From the NCBI RefSeq assembly GCF_963675165.1, contig NC_087390.1, positions 4,907,301 to 4,971,300 on the forward strand: a stretch of 64,000 bases of DNA, in the 5' to 3' direction. Shown here in pieces: positions 36,620-53,900 of the stretch. Below the pieces are notes generated by a model, which saw only the letters and a program-made list of their open reading frames with translations, searched no databases and was not told the DNA's origin. Source of the stretch: Halichondria panicea. Taxonomy: Eukaryota > Porifera > Demospongiae > Suberitida > Halichondriidae. Position numbers and translations under genes: made by a program. The stretch's first letter is position 1, and every line of letters begins with the position of its first letter.

Positions 36620-37400
36620 GGGTCCATTCTGCAGACATTGCAATTGTCTATGCTAGCAGCTGCCCCGATGAGAGTGTGGTCACCTTGGACTCCCCACCCT
36701 CCCTCCAGCTCAGCCACATCTAGAGGGACACAATAAGAGTGGGAGTAAATGTGTGGGTGTGCATTTAAACTGCATGTAGAAGGTATCTAACAATTATAAT
36801 GGAATGCCTGTGCTTGGCTATAGCCAAGCAGGTAGAGTTGTCTCTAAAATAACGCCTGTATAAGAAAATTGGCCTGGGAACGAGGCTAGTGGGTTTATAG
36901 TGCGAGTGTGTGGGCGGGGTGAGGGAGCAATAAATATGAATACAATTATGTCATCAGAACGTACGCTATCTCTTATGTAATTACTAGACTTACGACATCA
37001 TTGTTTGAACATTGGTGAGTAAGTACGTACACACTGAGTGACGCTAAAATTATGTTCGAAAATTTGGCGCTATACTGTAATAAAAAAAGCCATGCAGTAG
37101 ACATCTACAGTCATGTTGATCATTCACTAGCTACTAATGCATAAAGTGCACATTTAATGTGCCTGTAAAGCTCACCCACCCACAGTAGCTATCATAATGT
37201 CATATGGTTGTCTGGCCCTATACCCCTGAGGGACTGGACACAAGCTCTCAGGAACTGCAGTGGAGAGATAAACAGCCAATCACTAGCAGCCCGCTATGTC
37301 ATGTGGTGGTCTGGCCCTACTCCTGGGGACTGGACACAAGCTCTCAGGAACTGCAGCGGAGAGAGAAACAGCCAATCACTAGCATCCCGCTATACTAATC
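36620..37400 (-). pseudogene. Decayed reverse-strand Ser-Pro-rich gene block, copy 3
   Basis: The last piece (36640-36725 region) has a 4-base and a 2-base insertion relative to copy 1. The middle piece occurs twice in tandem (about 37200-37260 and 37305-37360). The SP-rich first piece is not visible. Clearly degenerate; family not recognised. Confidence 0.4.
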
Positions 37401-37560
37401 ATACATTTCCCTACATGTGCACACATTAGCCAGTCACTAACAAACAGAGTAACAAATGTGACAGGTAATACTGTTCTGTTCAACTACATACATGTAGTAA
37501 GTGTGATTATAATAAAACGTTCAGCTCAACCTTCTACCCCACCCTCCACCCACTGTATCG

Positions 37561-38500
37561 TACCATAATTAATGGCGATCACTTTCCTGCCACTCACTAG
37601 TATATCGGTAGTCGAGCGTGGGCCAGACTATTCTCCTCAGCTACCTGGTAGCAGTGACCATGAGGGGGGGGGGGGGGGGAAGTACATGTACACTTAAAAT
37701 GCAGTGCTTACGATTAACTTACATCAAATCTATGTACATATCATGTAGGAGCTAGGAGCAGGCAGAGCACGTTTGGGGCAAGCGTGCGAATTGCATCTGG
37801 GGTATATGAATTACAGCAGTAAAGAACTGGGTGCACAAGTCTAACAGGAGGAGCAAGGGTTAGCACAAGAACGAATTGTTGACAACAATTTATCATTGTT
37901 GATGAACCTTAACAGGTGTATAGCAAGTCAGCTGCTGCTACAGTAATGCCTGTGTAACCTGTGTGAGTCTCGGCGCCCCGTCTGAGCTGATGTATAATAA
38001 TGTCACAATTATGCTTCTATTGGGTTGGGAGTTATAATACGTACATGCCCTAATTTCCAGAGTTCCAATATCTCAACAGAGGCTTACACCTTACTCATAT
38101 CATCCCAAGTTTAAAAAACAGAGCTCACTCAGCTTTGTGGGGGTCAATGTGTCTGTGATAAAGGTGTTCTGCTGTACAACACGTACTCATAATAAGTACC
38201 TAACCACTCAACACATTGGTAGACTTAGTCAGTAGGGGAGAATGACCGACTCAGTAAGAAGTTCATACGTACATGTACATGTGCGTGTACCTAATTCTAT
38301 TCTCTCACTTGCAAGGGAGCTACTGATCGTCTGTTGGCAGCATAACATCTCTGCAACGTTTGATTAGCTTCAGCTGATCCTAAACGACAAAGAACAAAGT
38401 ATATAGTGTTGTAAATTTCTGTTTTAGTGGCAACCCACCTTTGCACTCATGAGTTGCTCAAAAGAGCAGTCCACGGCCATCCTCGCAGAGCAATGGGAGG
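37561..38500 (-). pseudogene. Partial, decayed TRMT10-like copy D'
   Basis: Worn duplicates of TRMT10-like exons on the minus strand: about 38448-38495 (the CSFEQLMSAK exon, truncated), 38316-38382 (the QRCYAANRR exon, with one base lost), an end of the VYLLAEST exon near 38200-38235, and 37561-37664 (GHCYQVAEE...LAHARLP, with an in-frame stop soon after). It lies immediately beyond the better copy at 38905-41751. Confidence 0.6.
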
Positions 38501-38904
38501 GTGTAAGGTCCCTATAGAGTGTCATTGTAGCACAGTCGGGGCACAGTCATGCAGGTCAGTCAGTTATCATTGATGTGTGTTTCACTGATGTGAGTACCCT
38601 GTGTTGAGGATACCGTACCCTAAATCACTGCATACTCGACAACCGAGGAGAGCAGTGTTCTGGAAGAAAGTGGGTGCCATGCATCTTCTTCATTATTGCT
38701 CTCCTTGAGACCACCCTCACTTAGCATGCCTTCAACTGGTACGCCATCACATGACACACCTTCACTTGGCACAACACTGTCGCTAGATGTATTTTCAGGC
38801 AAATCATTGTTACATTTGCTGGGGCTGCTCGGTTCAATTTTAATGCTTGCATCGATTTCAGTGGATGCTGTGGGTTCTGGTCTAGTTGGTTTTCTGTTTC
38901 AATA

Positions 38905-41751
<2,847 letters not shown>

Positions 41752-41937
41752 CTGTTAGACAGAGAGTGGATCATGGGTGAGTGTGTACTGTCCTCACTTG
41801 TCTCCACTGAGTGCTGTCTCTTTGTGAACTGGTGACTCACTTTCTTGGTTCATTGCAAATGCATGGTAATGATCATGGAGGTAGAAAGCTGAAGAGGGGG
41901 GTGGGACTTGACAACATATCCCCAGAACAATGAAAAG

Positions 41938-44900
41938 ATGGCAGAGCTACATGTAGAAATATCTCGATCTGGACAGGTATGAGCTAGCTAGCCATGAGCA
42001 GCGATCCTCCTCTGGGTATGAGGTGTATAAATAAATATTTTTCTTGTAAATGGTTCCATGAATCAGTACTACACATGATATATAAATAGGGAGTCTGCTA
42101 ACACTTCGAATATATTCATGCATTTCTGGACGGCAACGATTTTGCTTGTCATGTTCCAGTAAAAATATAGCAAATTAATAGTAAATCTTTTTCCATCTAA
42201 TCCGGATAGATTGTGTCTGGCATCTAATTTCCTTATCCCATGTAGACTCATGACATCCTCCATCCCTCAACATCTCTGGAGTGGGAGGAATGGCCTCCTC
42301 TACCTCTACCAGTATGGATGATGAATGCCTCTTCAGTGTATCTGAATGGAACACTCTATGTCGAGGGAGGGGTTACTAGTGTTAGAGATACTGCACTGTA
42401 CTCATTCCAACCTGGTGTTGACAGCACATGGACAGTGACAGACACACCTACCTCTTACTACACCCTTGTCGCCCATGACTCTGAACTGCTACTGGTGGGT
42501 GGGTGTGAGTATCCTACAGAAGAGGTATCAAACAAAGTATTCACGATGAGGGATGGACAGTTTGTTGAAACACTGCCTCCTATGAAGGAGCGACGACGTT
42601 CACCATCTGCTGTCAGTAGTGGGTCTGCACTAGTTGTGGCTGGAGGGTGGACTACTTCAGGAGGTCTCTCCTCTGTGGAAGTGTTCAAAGATGGCCAGTG
42701 GACGACTGCTCCCTCCCTGCCAAGTGCAAAGTATAACATGCAGTCTGCTCTCCATGGTGACCAGTGGTACCTGATCACGTTTCAGGGGAAAGTATTCTGT
42801 GCATCACTACAATCACTCATATCTGGAGCTGACAAGTCGCCATGGGAGACGCTACCTGATGCTCCTAATCTCTCTTCAGCTGTTGCCTTCTTTGGTGGCC
42901 ATCTCTTGTCTATAGGGAGTTTCCCTAACCTCACAACAACCATCCATGCCTTCTCCACATTCACCCAGTCCTGGGAACGTGCTGCTGACCTGCCTCTATC
43001 ACTGGATAGGTGGCCAACGGCTGTTGTCCTGTCGAGCAAACAACTAATTGTGAGCAGTGGTGCTAGAGTACTTCACGGAAAACTTAAGGGTGAGTTAGTT
43101 TTATGGCACAAATACTGTGCAATACAAATGCACAACCGTCATACAATCCTAGCTTTTCGCTTCACTTGAAATACACAAGCTTTTATTAAAATAGAAAACA
43201 TAAGTTGACCACTTAAGTGTGTACAGTGGGACCACATTATACCTGTGTACACAGACTACAGTCACTGTTCTACTAAAGTAGCGTACATGCACATTTATTT
43301 TTGCTTCTAATTCCAAGTTCTAACATGCTTAACAGAACATAATCTTTATTCACTGACACACACACTTCACAGTGACTCCATTTGATGCTGACAGTCACTT
43401 CACTATGAGAGCTATTGATTACCTCAAAGTCTCAGCAGGAATCTCTGTGAAAGAGGAGCTTGTACAACACACCTCACGCACTGCCTTCCTAGCTGTTGCT
43501 GGTGTGGATGTTTGGGCAATGTATAACTACTTGGGAGAGTGGGCGTCAGGACGTGGATCACACCCACCCACATGGGCAGAGCTGTTCAGAGCTCTCAAGG
43601 AGATTGGCTTGAGTGAGCTGGCAGATCGGATGGAGAAGTACTGGAGAGGGTCAGTTTCTGAGGACTCACCACGACCACCCCCTGATGAGGAAGGTGACTC
43701 AGAGGAGGAGAAAGATGGTGAGATAATCAGTGATTATCAGTTTTTAACGTTTAAAATTCCACAGATGAAACACCTGAGCAAGAAATTCTCAGGCTAAACA
43801 ATGTGCTGGCTGAGTGCATTAGTGCTAATACTCTACTGAAGAAGGAGATTATTCAATTGAAGAAGGCAAACAACGACCTTGAGCAAGAGAATACTCATTT
43901 GAAATCTGAGAAGGCGAAAGAAGAACAAATGGACCCAGCCTCTATCAAAGAGGAACCAACATCCGTCCAAGGTTTGAAACAACTGTGCATGTACATGCGA
44001 TAAACTAGCCTCCTTCACCGGCCTTCATAGAAAAGAAGGCCTGCTATCGACTGCTTGCGCATGCGCAAAATTATTGAATATTTTTCCCGTAAAATTTCCT
44101 ATAATACTGAATCCACCGGAGAAAATATCCTAAAAGTCATACACAGAGCTACCGTATATGCTTGATCAGGAGCCGCGGCTACTAAATGTTTCATTTTGCT
44201 GGAAGAGGAGGCTACAATTCAAGAGAGGCCACTGTTCAAGAGCGGCGTTTATTAGCTCCAGTTTGTCATCAAAAGTTGTTTTCACTTGAACCGCTCTGCC
44301 ATGAGAAAGTCTTTGTGAAGCACTAACAAGCTGCTACTTGTAGCGTACATGTAGCTAGCTGCTAGTAATAATTTTTTTGGCTGCCACGTGTAGAAATGCT
44401 AGAGGCTACTATTTGAGTGCGGCCTCTGATCGAGCATATACGGTATAATATAGCTAGCTAGCTAGAGACAGAGCTGTGTAGGTTTGTTGTACAGCTATTT
44501 TCTTCTGATAGAATCAGTAGCAGTAGTATAGTAGACTTTCACCAAAGTTAGTGTTAAATGAGCGTGGCCTGTCCATATAGGCTCTTGTCAGCTTTCACTC
44601 CGTTCAGACGATCGTCATCCACACTGTTGCAGGCTGAGTCTTTTGTTAACATAGCAGGCTAAGGGTAGCTATCAGAGAATGCTATCCGATGGGCTAGAAA
44701 CCTTCAATCGAAGTTTGTATCTACTTCCTTCAATCCACTTCCGTTCGTTGTGATGTCATTATTTTACTGAGCATATACGATGTTATCCAAAGCCCCCCGG
44801 ATACCGGAGGGATATTAGCGCATGCGCAAGCAGTCGATACCAGGCCTACTTCCCTGAGTGAAGTGCGGCCTGGGATCGAGGCTAGCGATTAAACATAAAC

Positions 44901-47900
44901 TTATTGTTTGTAGATTATCAGTCGCCCTCATCTCCCCTGAAGGAAACCAATGCTGAGCCACAGACCACTGATGGTGAGTGATGGCATCACAATTTGACAA
45001 TAGAATCCAACTAGCTACCTTATAGCGAGTAATTTTCGTTAGTGCAAATTTTCGTGTGGGCTACGAAGTTAATATAACAAAATATTCGTATAACTCAGAA
45101 TGGTGATACATGGTACATAGAACATTAGAAGACTTTTCTGGATAATGCTGTACAATACAATATTTTCACCATACGAAAATAAACTGCTATAGGTTGAATG
45201 ACAGAAATGTACTAATAAATAATCCTCAATCCACACATTTGCCTCCATAATCATAATGCAGGTTTTAGTGTTTATTTATTATACGATAGACAGGTGTGTT
45301 TGTGTTTGTGTGTGTGCTTGTGTGTGTGTGTGTGTAGACTGCTACAGCTGCTCTAGAAGTGCAAAAACTCGATTTAAAGCGACACTTTTAAATAATTACG
45401 TTTTTGCAAATTTAATGTACAGGGAAAAAAAGAATTTACATGTATATGGGCAAAATGCCAAGTGTCGCTTTAAATAGAGGGTCGCCTTAAATCGATGTGT
45501 TACAGTAAGAGTTTTTATAGGCTTCTAGTCATATTTTAATTCGTGGATTTGCAAAATTGCTTCATTCTCGAGTTACATGTATACCTAGTTCAGTACTTGG
45601 AATGCCATTGCAGCCTTTTCAGAAGAGCACGTAGCAAAACTTGGTCACCGAGTGTTGCTACTGTACTTAGTAGTTAGCTCTGCTCTCTATTGGTAGCTGC
45701 AAGAGTGAGAAGAGAGCTGCAAGGCTCTGCTGACTTGCATTTAGACTTGAGTGTTTGGCATCGATCGTTTTTAACAACAATCATCGTCGATCATTACCCA
45801 CTCTTTGTATTCAGCAAAATTAAAAATATTATAGTGCTTACCTTAATTTATGTTATGTAGCTTTGGCACCTCCACCGAGGCATCAGCACTTGCGGTGATT
45901 TCAAGTTGTTCATATAATTATATCAACCACCCCGACTAGTGTGGGCACATGTACAAAACTACGTATCTCTAGACCCAATCGTATATTCATTATTAATATC
46001 TATATCTGCAGTGAAAAGTGAAGAAGCAGTCTCACAGCTACTACCTTTGGAACTGTCCACTGTACAACATCATGCAATACCATTCAGTGAGTTAGGTGCC
46101 TCATTTGCATTGTTCTATACTGTTACCTCCACTCAGACCTCCCTGGTGTTGAAGTTGTGGCCAGCACTTCTGTGATCGTCACCAACTCACCCAAAGCCTT
46201 CCACTGGGTTGGCTATGGGTTCAAGCTCACCATACCCCAGGGCTCCCTGCCAGCTGGTGTTGAATGTCGACTAGACATCAAGGCCAGTGTAGCTGGACAG
46301 TACCAGTTTCCTGACAATCTCCAGTTGGTCAGCGGTGTTATCTGGATACGTCCTTATCCCTCGGGTCAATTCCAACAGCAGCTAACAGTCGAGATACAGC
46401 ACTGTGCCAAGATGACCAGCTCCACCAAGCTCTCATTTGTGAGAGCACATTGCTCCCAGAAGAGTCTTCCCTACACATTCAAGCAACTTGAAGGGCGTGG
46501 CTCGTTCACTGAGCACAGCTCGTACGGTTGTTTGAGTGTGAATCATTTCAGTTCATTTGCAATAGCTGCGGAGGGTGATGTTGATCTACTTTATGTCGCT
46601 AGTCTATACTATCTGAAGGCCAACCCTCGGACCGTTGAGATTCATTTCACAATCATCCCCAATGATGAAGTACATAATGCTGTGAGTGACAGGTTTTTTA
46701 TGGTTTTTTGTGGGCCTAATATATTCTTAGGAAAAACAGAAGTATTGAGCTTTCGTAGGTACACGCAAGAGTACTTATTGCGCAGTTCCTGATACAGGCG
46801 CACATACATGTACCACAGTTTACTCAACAGGCCTCGTTAATTGAATAGTGACGACAGTGATATGACGCAAGGCAAATGCGGTTTCACGTTTACTACAGGA
46901 TATCTTATCTACTCTTGGTACACAGTATACTTAAATGTTACTTTTATGTTGTTGTTTTTATTCCTTTAGGCAACACAACATTATTTCCAAAAGTTGGGGG
47001 CAGAAGAGAAACTGAATTTGGAAGTGGAGTTTGAAGGCTCAAATATTTCACTTGATATTCCAATATCCAGCGGTGTTGATGTCAATGAATGGAGACTAAA
47101 AACCACTTGTTAAACCAAAAGTAATGTTTTGCAAATTCTTATACTACATCATAATTACAGTTTTGCGTGTATTGTATGCAGATATCAAAGAAAAGGGTTG
47201 ATTCATTCAAGCCGGGGAGAGCTGTTCCATCCACAAAGCTGGTAGCGACACTCTCTGAAAGTAGCTGGGACTGCAAGGTACCAAGCCGCTCATACCTAAC
47301 AACTTTGAAAGGAACTAAGGAGCCTGATAACCAAATATGGATTGTTTTGGACCCAGTGGATCCAAAAGAAGGTATTGTGTCGATGGTATTTGTGTGAGTG
47401 AGTCCCTATACCTACAATGTATAGTGCTCAACATTCAAAATTTTGTCTGTCTGTGTGTCATGGACCGGCACGATATTTGTTTTTTGTACTCATGACCCTT
47501 TATCAACTTTTACGTGAATTGCTGTGCATGAACACAAATATAGCTAGCTACACTCGACTCGGCACATGCAGATACTCTGAGGCCATTATTGTAGGCACGC
47601 CTGCAGCAGGTCAGAGTTTACATCAGTTACAATAATTTTAGTGGAGTCACTAATACGAAAGACTGACATTAGTTGTCACCAGTGTATAGAACAAGCAACA
47701 TGAATCATCATGGTGCTATTATTAAACTCAACACAACATATTTTAATCCATTATGAACTCAAACGCTGACGCTATTATGCTTAGTAGTTAGCTCTGTACT
47801 AGAACGCTAGCTGCAAAGAAAGCTGCACTACTTCATGGTACCTTAGTTATAATTATTGTATCACGTTCAGGCCTTCATACAGAAAACATTTACAGGGGGG

Positions 47901-50900
47901 GGGGGGGGGGCAAAATCAACATTTCAGAAAAATGGGGGGCGAAGCCATTATCTGTATGCTAACGCACACGGCCATCTAGGGGGGTCTCCCTCAGGAAATG
48001 TTTGTTTTTAGAGACTGTCGTACATCGCATCTGTGCATTCTTAGGAACTGTGGTGTCAGTTTTAGTTTTAGGGGTATTGTCATTAAGTACTAATAGTAGT
48101 GTGGAATGTAATAAAAAATGCAGAAATCAATTGCCTAGGCTGAATGGTACTAGATAAAAGCAGGTAAAAGCCATAGCCTGAGCGACACAAGCCTTTCTCA
48201 CTTAATGAAAGTTGCTCTTGAATCGCCCTCTGTACTTACAGATAGTAACTTAGAAGAAGAAATTGTGGACCTATGGAACAGAAATAGTAGAAGAATAGCA
48301 GTTTAATTAATCGAAAGAACTCATTATTGTTGTTATGAATATTAAGGCAGCGCTTTTTGTTTGGTTGGTTGGTGTGTTATTTTCAATACAATTGCCTCTA
48401 TGGAGCCCTGACGTTGTCAAGGTAACAAGGGTGTAATAAAAGTCATACAGTCCCTTCCGTGTTATATTATTTTTATTACACTAGCCTCGAGGCATGATTT
48501 GGTAGGGGTTATCGTGATATAAAATTAAACACATAATTGTATGCATATAATTATAGCACGAGAATCCTTCTGCTTTTGTCATAAAACAGTTTTATATGCT
48601 ATATCTAGTATTTACATACAATGCCTTCTGTTTCTGTACAGAGACTAGGGAATTGCTGATGCAACCTCAGTCACATGCGACTCATTACCCACCCTTCCTT
48701 GGACCACCTCACTATCCTGTGGCTTCACACTCTCGGAACATGTCAGGTGAGCAAGTCGTACGTGGCTATTTAGAATTGCTCTAATAACTACCGCTGTGTC
48801 ACCTGCCTATATGAATTGAAGGCCAAACGGATACAGTATCCAAGGCCGTAGCAAGCAGTCAGGCTGGTGCTGACCATTTCTTTTAGCTAGTTAGGTAATG
48901 GTCGTCATTTGAAATTGCATGATGATTTCTTGGTAATGGTCATGCATTATGACCTTTTTTTAGCAAAATTTGCCTAGCCATTAGTTTGCCTGACCACTCA
49001 AAACTTGCTTGCTACGCCCCTGGTATCTGTATGTAATTGGCTGATTAGACTATCGTTAAGCGGGTAATTTTCGAGGGCCAATACTTTTGCGTATTTTGTG
49101 GATTCATGAAAAATTTAACTGCGATTTGCTTGTTCAATATAATTATAATTATAAGTCCTATCCTCATTACGCGAAATTCACAAAAATGGCCATGCAATTA
49201 GCGAACATTTAGACCCTTGAAATAATACGGTTAGTTGGGCGGAGTCCAATCAACGCTGCGCTCTGGGTTGGGTATCAGTACATGTAGCAGTTTTGTTCTA
49301 CTGGTACTTGAGACAGAGTATGAAATTGTTTAATCTCAAGTGGCTGACAACCGCATGGCTCAGGGGTCAATATAAACAAATCAATTAACTATGCTATTGT
49401 CTAGCTGACTGGATAATTATGCCTCGAGGCGTAGCCGCACGAGGGATACGGTAAAGCTGACTGTGTGTGTGTGTGTCTGTGTGTCTGTGTATCTGTGTGT
49501 CTGTGTGTCTGTTCCAGCTGTAACTGCTCAACGGTTGCAATGCGACGAAAACTAACAGCTTCTATAGGCTTCTAGCCACGTTCTCTTGGATTTTGATTCG
49601 TGGATTAGCAAACTAAAGCTTCTTTCTCGAGTTATGGCTAGTTTGACTCACATTGAAGGCTGTTGCAGTCTCTTCAGAATCTTTCATAGCATCATCTGTC
49701 CGCACAAACTTTCTATTCAACATATGAGTTAGCCTTGCACTAAAGCGCTAGCTTTTTGTTAGCTACAAGACTCAGAAAATACCTGTTAAAACAGCTAGCT
49801 AGCAGTAGCCATTTGTGAAATTGATCTCTTTGGACACACCCTTTAATTATTCCTATGGATGTAATGCGCATGCGCGCTCATTCCCCAGATCCAGATCCTC
49901 CTGGCAGAATCATATTTTTCTTGAGGGCCTGGTAAGCCACAAAACACTACTATAGATAACAATATGTATGTACACAAGTCTTGTCTTCTTAAATATTATA
50001 ATTATACACTGCATGAACTACAGATCCAATTTTCTTCTTTCTTGAGGTCCTGGTATTAAAGCCACATAATACAACAATAGATGCATGTAATAAGTCTTTT
50101 CTTCTCAGTGACTTTATATAGATAAGCTAACTTTATGAAATAATTATGCACTTCCGCTTATAATTAATTGAAAACAAAATCTTCTTCTTTGTTGCTTCCT
50201 AGATCCTTGAGGTCCTGGTATAAGCAGCCACAAAACACAACAATGATACCATAATTATACAATTGCAAGTCAGTTTTAGACAGATTATTTTATACACTTT
50301 TTCCTCTTCTATACTTTCTCTTCTATACTTTTAAGCGAAAGCAAATCATGGCGAGAGGCATTAGCACAGCGCCAGCTTGAACACTAGTTATAGCTATAGT
50401 TGTTTTGGAATTCAAGAAAGACTTTAGAACTCTTAGAGAAAGTAGAAGAATACTGTAGCCTGTAATACAAGATTTAGTACAGGCAGAAATATATATACAT
50501 CTAGCACAAGGGGAGAGGTACCGTAATACCTCGATTTAAGGTGACCCTCAAAATATGCGACACCCTGGAGCTTCAGCAATTTGCTGACCTCTAAAAATAG
50601 CGACAGCTGCATTGACAATTACTGTTTAATGTCTCGTTCTAAATTGTATTAAGCGTGTACGTGTCTAGGTGCACAGGATCAGTAGCCACTCCCTAGCCTA
50701 GATTGTAACCCACTGGAAAATCAGTGTTTTTAAGTGGCCTGAAATCGAGGCAAGTAGACTCTGTAGAGTTACCTTTAATTAGATGCGACCCTCTAAATAT
50801 GGACCAGGACTTCAATATAATTTTTCAATCCAAAAGAAGCGACCTCTGGTTTCGTAATTATTAAAAAGTGTCGCTTTAAATCGAGGTCTTACGGTACTCC

Positions 50901-53900
50901 AAGGCTTCTGGAGAAGTGCTTTTCGAAGACCAAAAAAGGCACACACAACAGAGGTTTTGTCTAATCTTATTGGTAGCTATTAATACAAAGATCTACGGTA
51001 GCTATTAGAATGCTATCAGACAGGCTAGAAACCTTCAATCAAACTTTCTATCTACTTTCTTCAATCCACTTCCGTTTGATGTGACATTGTTGTTTTACTG
51101 AGCATATACGGTGTTATATCCCGTTGCTACGTTGTTGCCAAGTGCAATATGAAGCATATTGCACTGCTGAAAGTCATATTGCACTGACCGCAAAACGCCC
51201 CTCTGGCATTTAGACAGACAATTAAATTAAAATTAAATTAATACGCATGAGAAATAACAAGTATCAAAGTATGTCCAGCCATGCAGGAATGAATGTTCAG
51301 CACTGCTGGAGTTTCTTCTTGCAACCGTGTAGGTTTTAAAATTGTCCAAGATTTATTTTGTGGAAGATTCTGTGTTCCTAGATCGACCTAGTCCTCGACA
51401 TCGTGATGCATGTCAATTCTGCTTCACCGTAGCACTAGAAGTGGCTCTTTTTGCTGGGGGCATGAGCTGTTTTGCAGCAGTGTAGAAGCGAGCTTTCTTG
51501 GCTTGGTTATGAGGCCGAGCGTAGACCAGCAGCTAATACCATGTATTCACTGAGTAGTGGGGTGGGGCTGTTTCTTTGCAGCAGTAAGTGGGGCGGGGCT
51601 GTTTTGCAGCACCAGAAGTGGGGTGGGGCTGTTTTGCAGATTTCAGTTGAAACTCCAACAATTTTGTGTCAAGCCATTCGTCGGTCATGCCAATCTTATA
51701 CGCTGCAGATACTGGCGTCTAGAAGAGAGAAGAGATGGAGCTGTGTCTAGAGTTGTCTCTGTCTTTTTTTGTGCTGTTTATATTGTGTTACTAGGACAGT
51801 GTTATGTTGCTATGCCCTCGGGATATAAACTAGTTATAACACGTGCACTCGGGCTGCATGGCATATATTGCACTCAGCCCTCGGGGCTGGCGCCCTCGTG
51901 CTTCAGTGCAATATATTCCATACATCCCTCGTGCCCGTGTTATAACTATAACTTATCCTGCGTTAGCCGGTATCTGGCTAATGGTTAGTGCATGCGCAAG
52001 CAGTCGATATCAGGCTACCATATAATTACTTGCGAGCATCACTTTGCAAAAATTAAATCGCAAAACCTAAACTGCATGGTATTGGTAATTACACACGATC
52101 CTTTCCAGAACGCAATAGTTTACAATCAAAAGGCCAATTTTCTGCTGATTTCAATAGTAGTAATACGGTAGTGTCTAATATTTGAGCCAGGGAAATAATT
52201 AATGCTATACTAGTATACACTGCGTTCTATTTCTGCACGTACAGAGGCCAGGGAATTGCTGATGCCACCTCAGTCACATGTGATTCATTACCCTCCCTCC
52301 CTTGGACCACCTCACTATCCTGTGGCCTCATACTCTCGGAACGTGTCAGGTGAGCCAGTCGTAAATGGTTATTTATAGCTCAAAATAATTTTGTTTGTTA
52401 CCTGGTTTCGATTTTTTATATAGCACACATAGAATGAAAACCGGGTCATCAGCATTTAGAATGTACCGTATATCTTCTAAATAAATTTATCGAACACTTT
52501 TAATTACCCCGGACACTCTTTTGGGCAATTTTCGTTGTTCTAATACAACGGACACTCCAGTGCTTTAAATACCCGGACAATACCTTGCATAAAAAGTTAA
52601 GTTACATTCATAGACAGCAAGTAGACTTAGAGTGCTGCAGTTAGATAGCTTTGAGTACCTAGTTTTAGATAGCTAGTGCAACTATTCGGTCGCACACTGT
52701 TCTAACTTAGCTAGCTCGCATGCAGCTGCTTGCTTGTTCTAATTATTCCGGACACTTCGCATGCTCTACTGTTCCAATTATACCCGGACAATTTCTAAAA
52801 TGTTTGCTGTCCGATACAGGGCTGCATCCAAGATTTTGGATCGGGGGGGGGGGGGGGGGAGAATTGGGCTAATTAAAAATATAGGAGGGGTGAAGTCATC
52901 AGAATTATAGCAGTACAAATGAATCTGCCATATCCTAGGGGGGGCGAAACTGTGCCCAGGGGGGGGGGCAAATTACCCCTCTCGCCCCCCCCTCAATGCA
53001 GCCCTGCGATAAATTAGAAGATATACGGTACATTATGTACAGTAGAACCTCGATTATCCAGACACCTTGGTTCCAGAAGCAGGCCGGATAAGTGAATATG
53101 CCGGATAATCGAATAGATAAACCACGCCTTAATCCACCCACTTTATTGATAAACAGCAGTGCCACATGGTTGTCTGCGCATGCGCAGAAGATAAGCAGGC
53201 ATGTCTCCATGGTAAGCTGTAATGCGCATGCGCATTTGAGGGACACGCCCATTTTCTGATAAAAAGAAAACTGCCGGATAATCGAGGTTCCGGATAGTCG
53301 AGGTTCTACTGTACTATGATTGCACTATTCATACTTATATGTTCCTATTTACAGAGTTTCCCCCGTCCCTCCTGTCAGTGGAGCAGTCCCACAATTCTCT
53401 CACTCTCTCCTCTGCCACACCCCCTCCACCCCCTCACTGGAACACTCGGCTACCACAATGGAGTCACACAGGTGCGTAAGTGTATTATCATGTTACAGTA
53501 TTGATATTACATTGTGGCTAAAAAATGACCCCACCTCAAACCTAATGACTAATTTTACGGTTCTGTCTCGAGGACAATGAATCTGATTATCCTCTCTATT
53601 TAAGTGTTGATCTGCCAAAACGTGATCGTATAAAATTACATTGAAAACCTAGTTTGGGGAGTACCGTATAGCGCGAAATTTTCAAGGCACTTATATTTCG
53701 TAAAATGGCCTCTAAAAGCTCGTTGTACAATGTTCGTGGAATACCTGCGCACTGGAAGCCACGCCTTTAATCTTTGCAACGTTATTAATAATAACAAATA
53801 ATTCAATTTTTGTGGACTTAATTTTCGTGTAGGATTGCTAACCCGTGAAATCAGCGAAAATTAACCCCCTTGAAAATTTCGCGCTATATGGTATACGCAA

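Noticed and set aside
45256-45477. Cysteine-valine repeat frame
   Set aside because: Translation of a TG microsatellite.
51472-51988. Overlapping plus-strand frames of 92 and 143 codons
   Set aside because: They follow a tandem 'gtggggcggggctg' repeat and a foldback; no domain or splice context.
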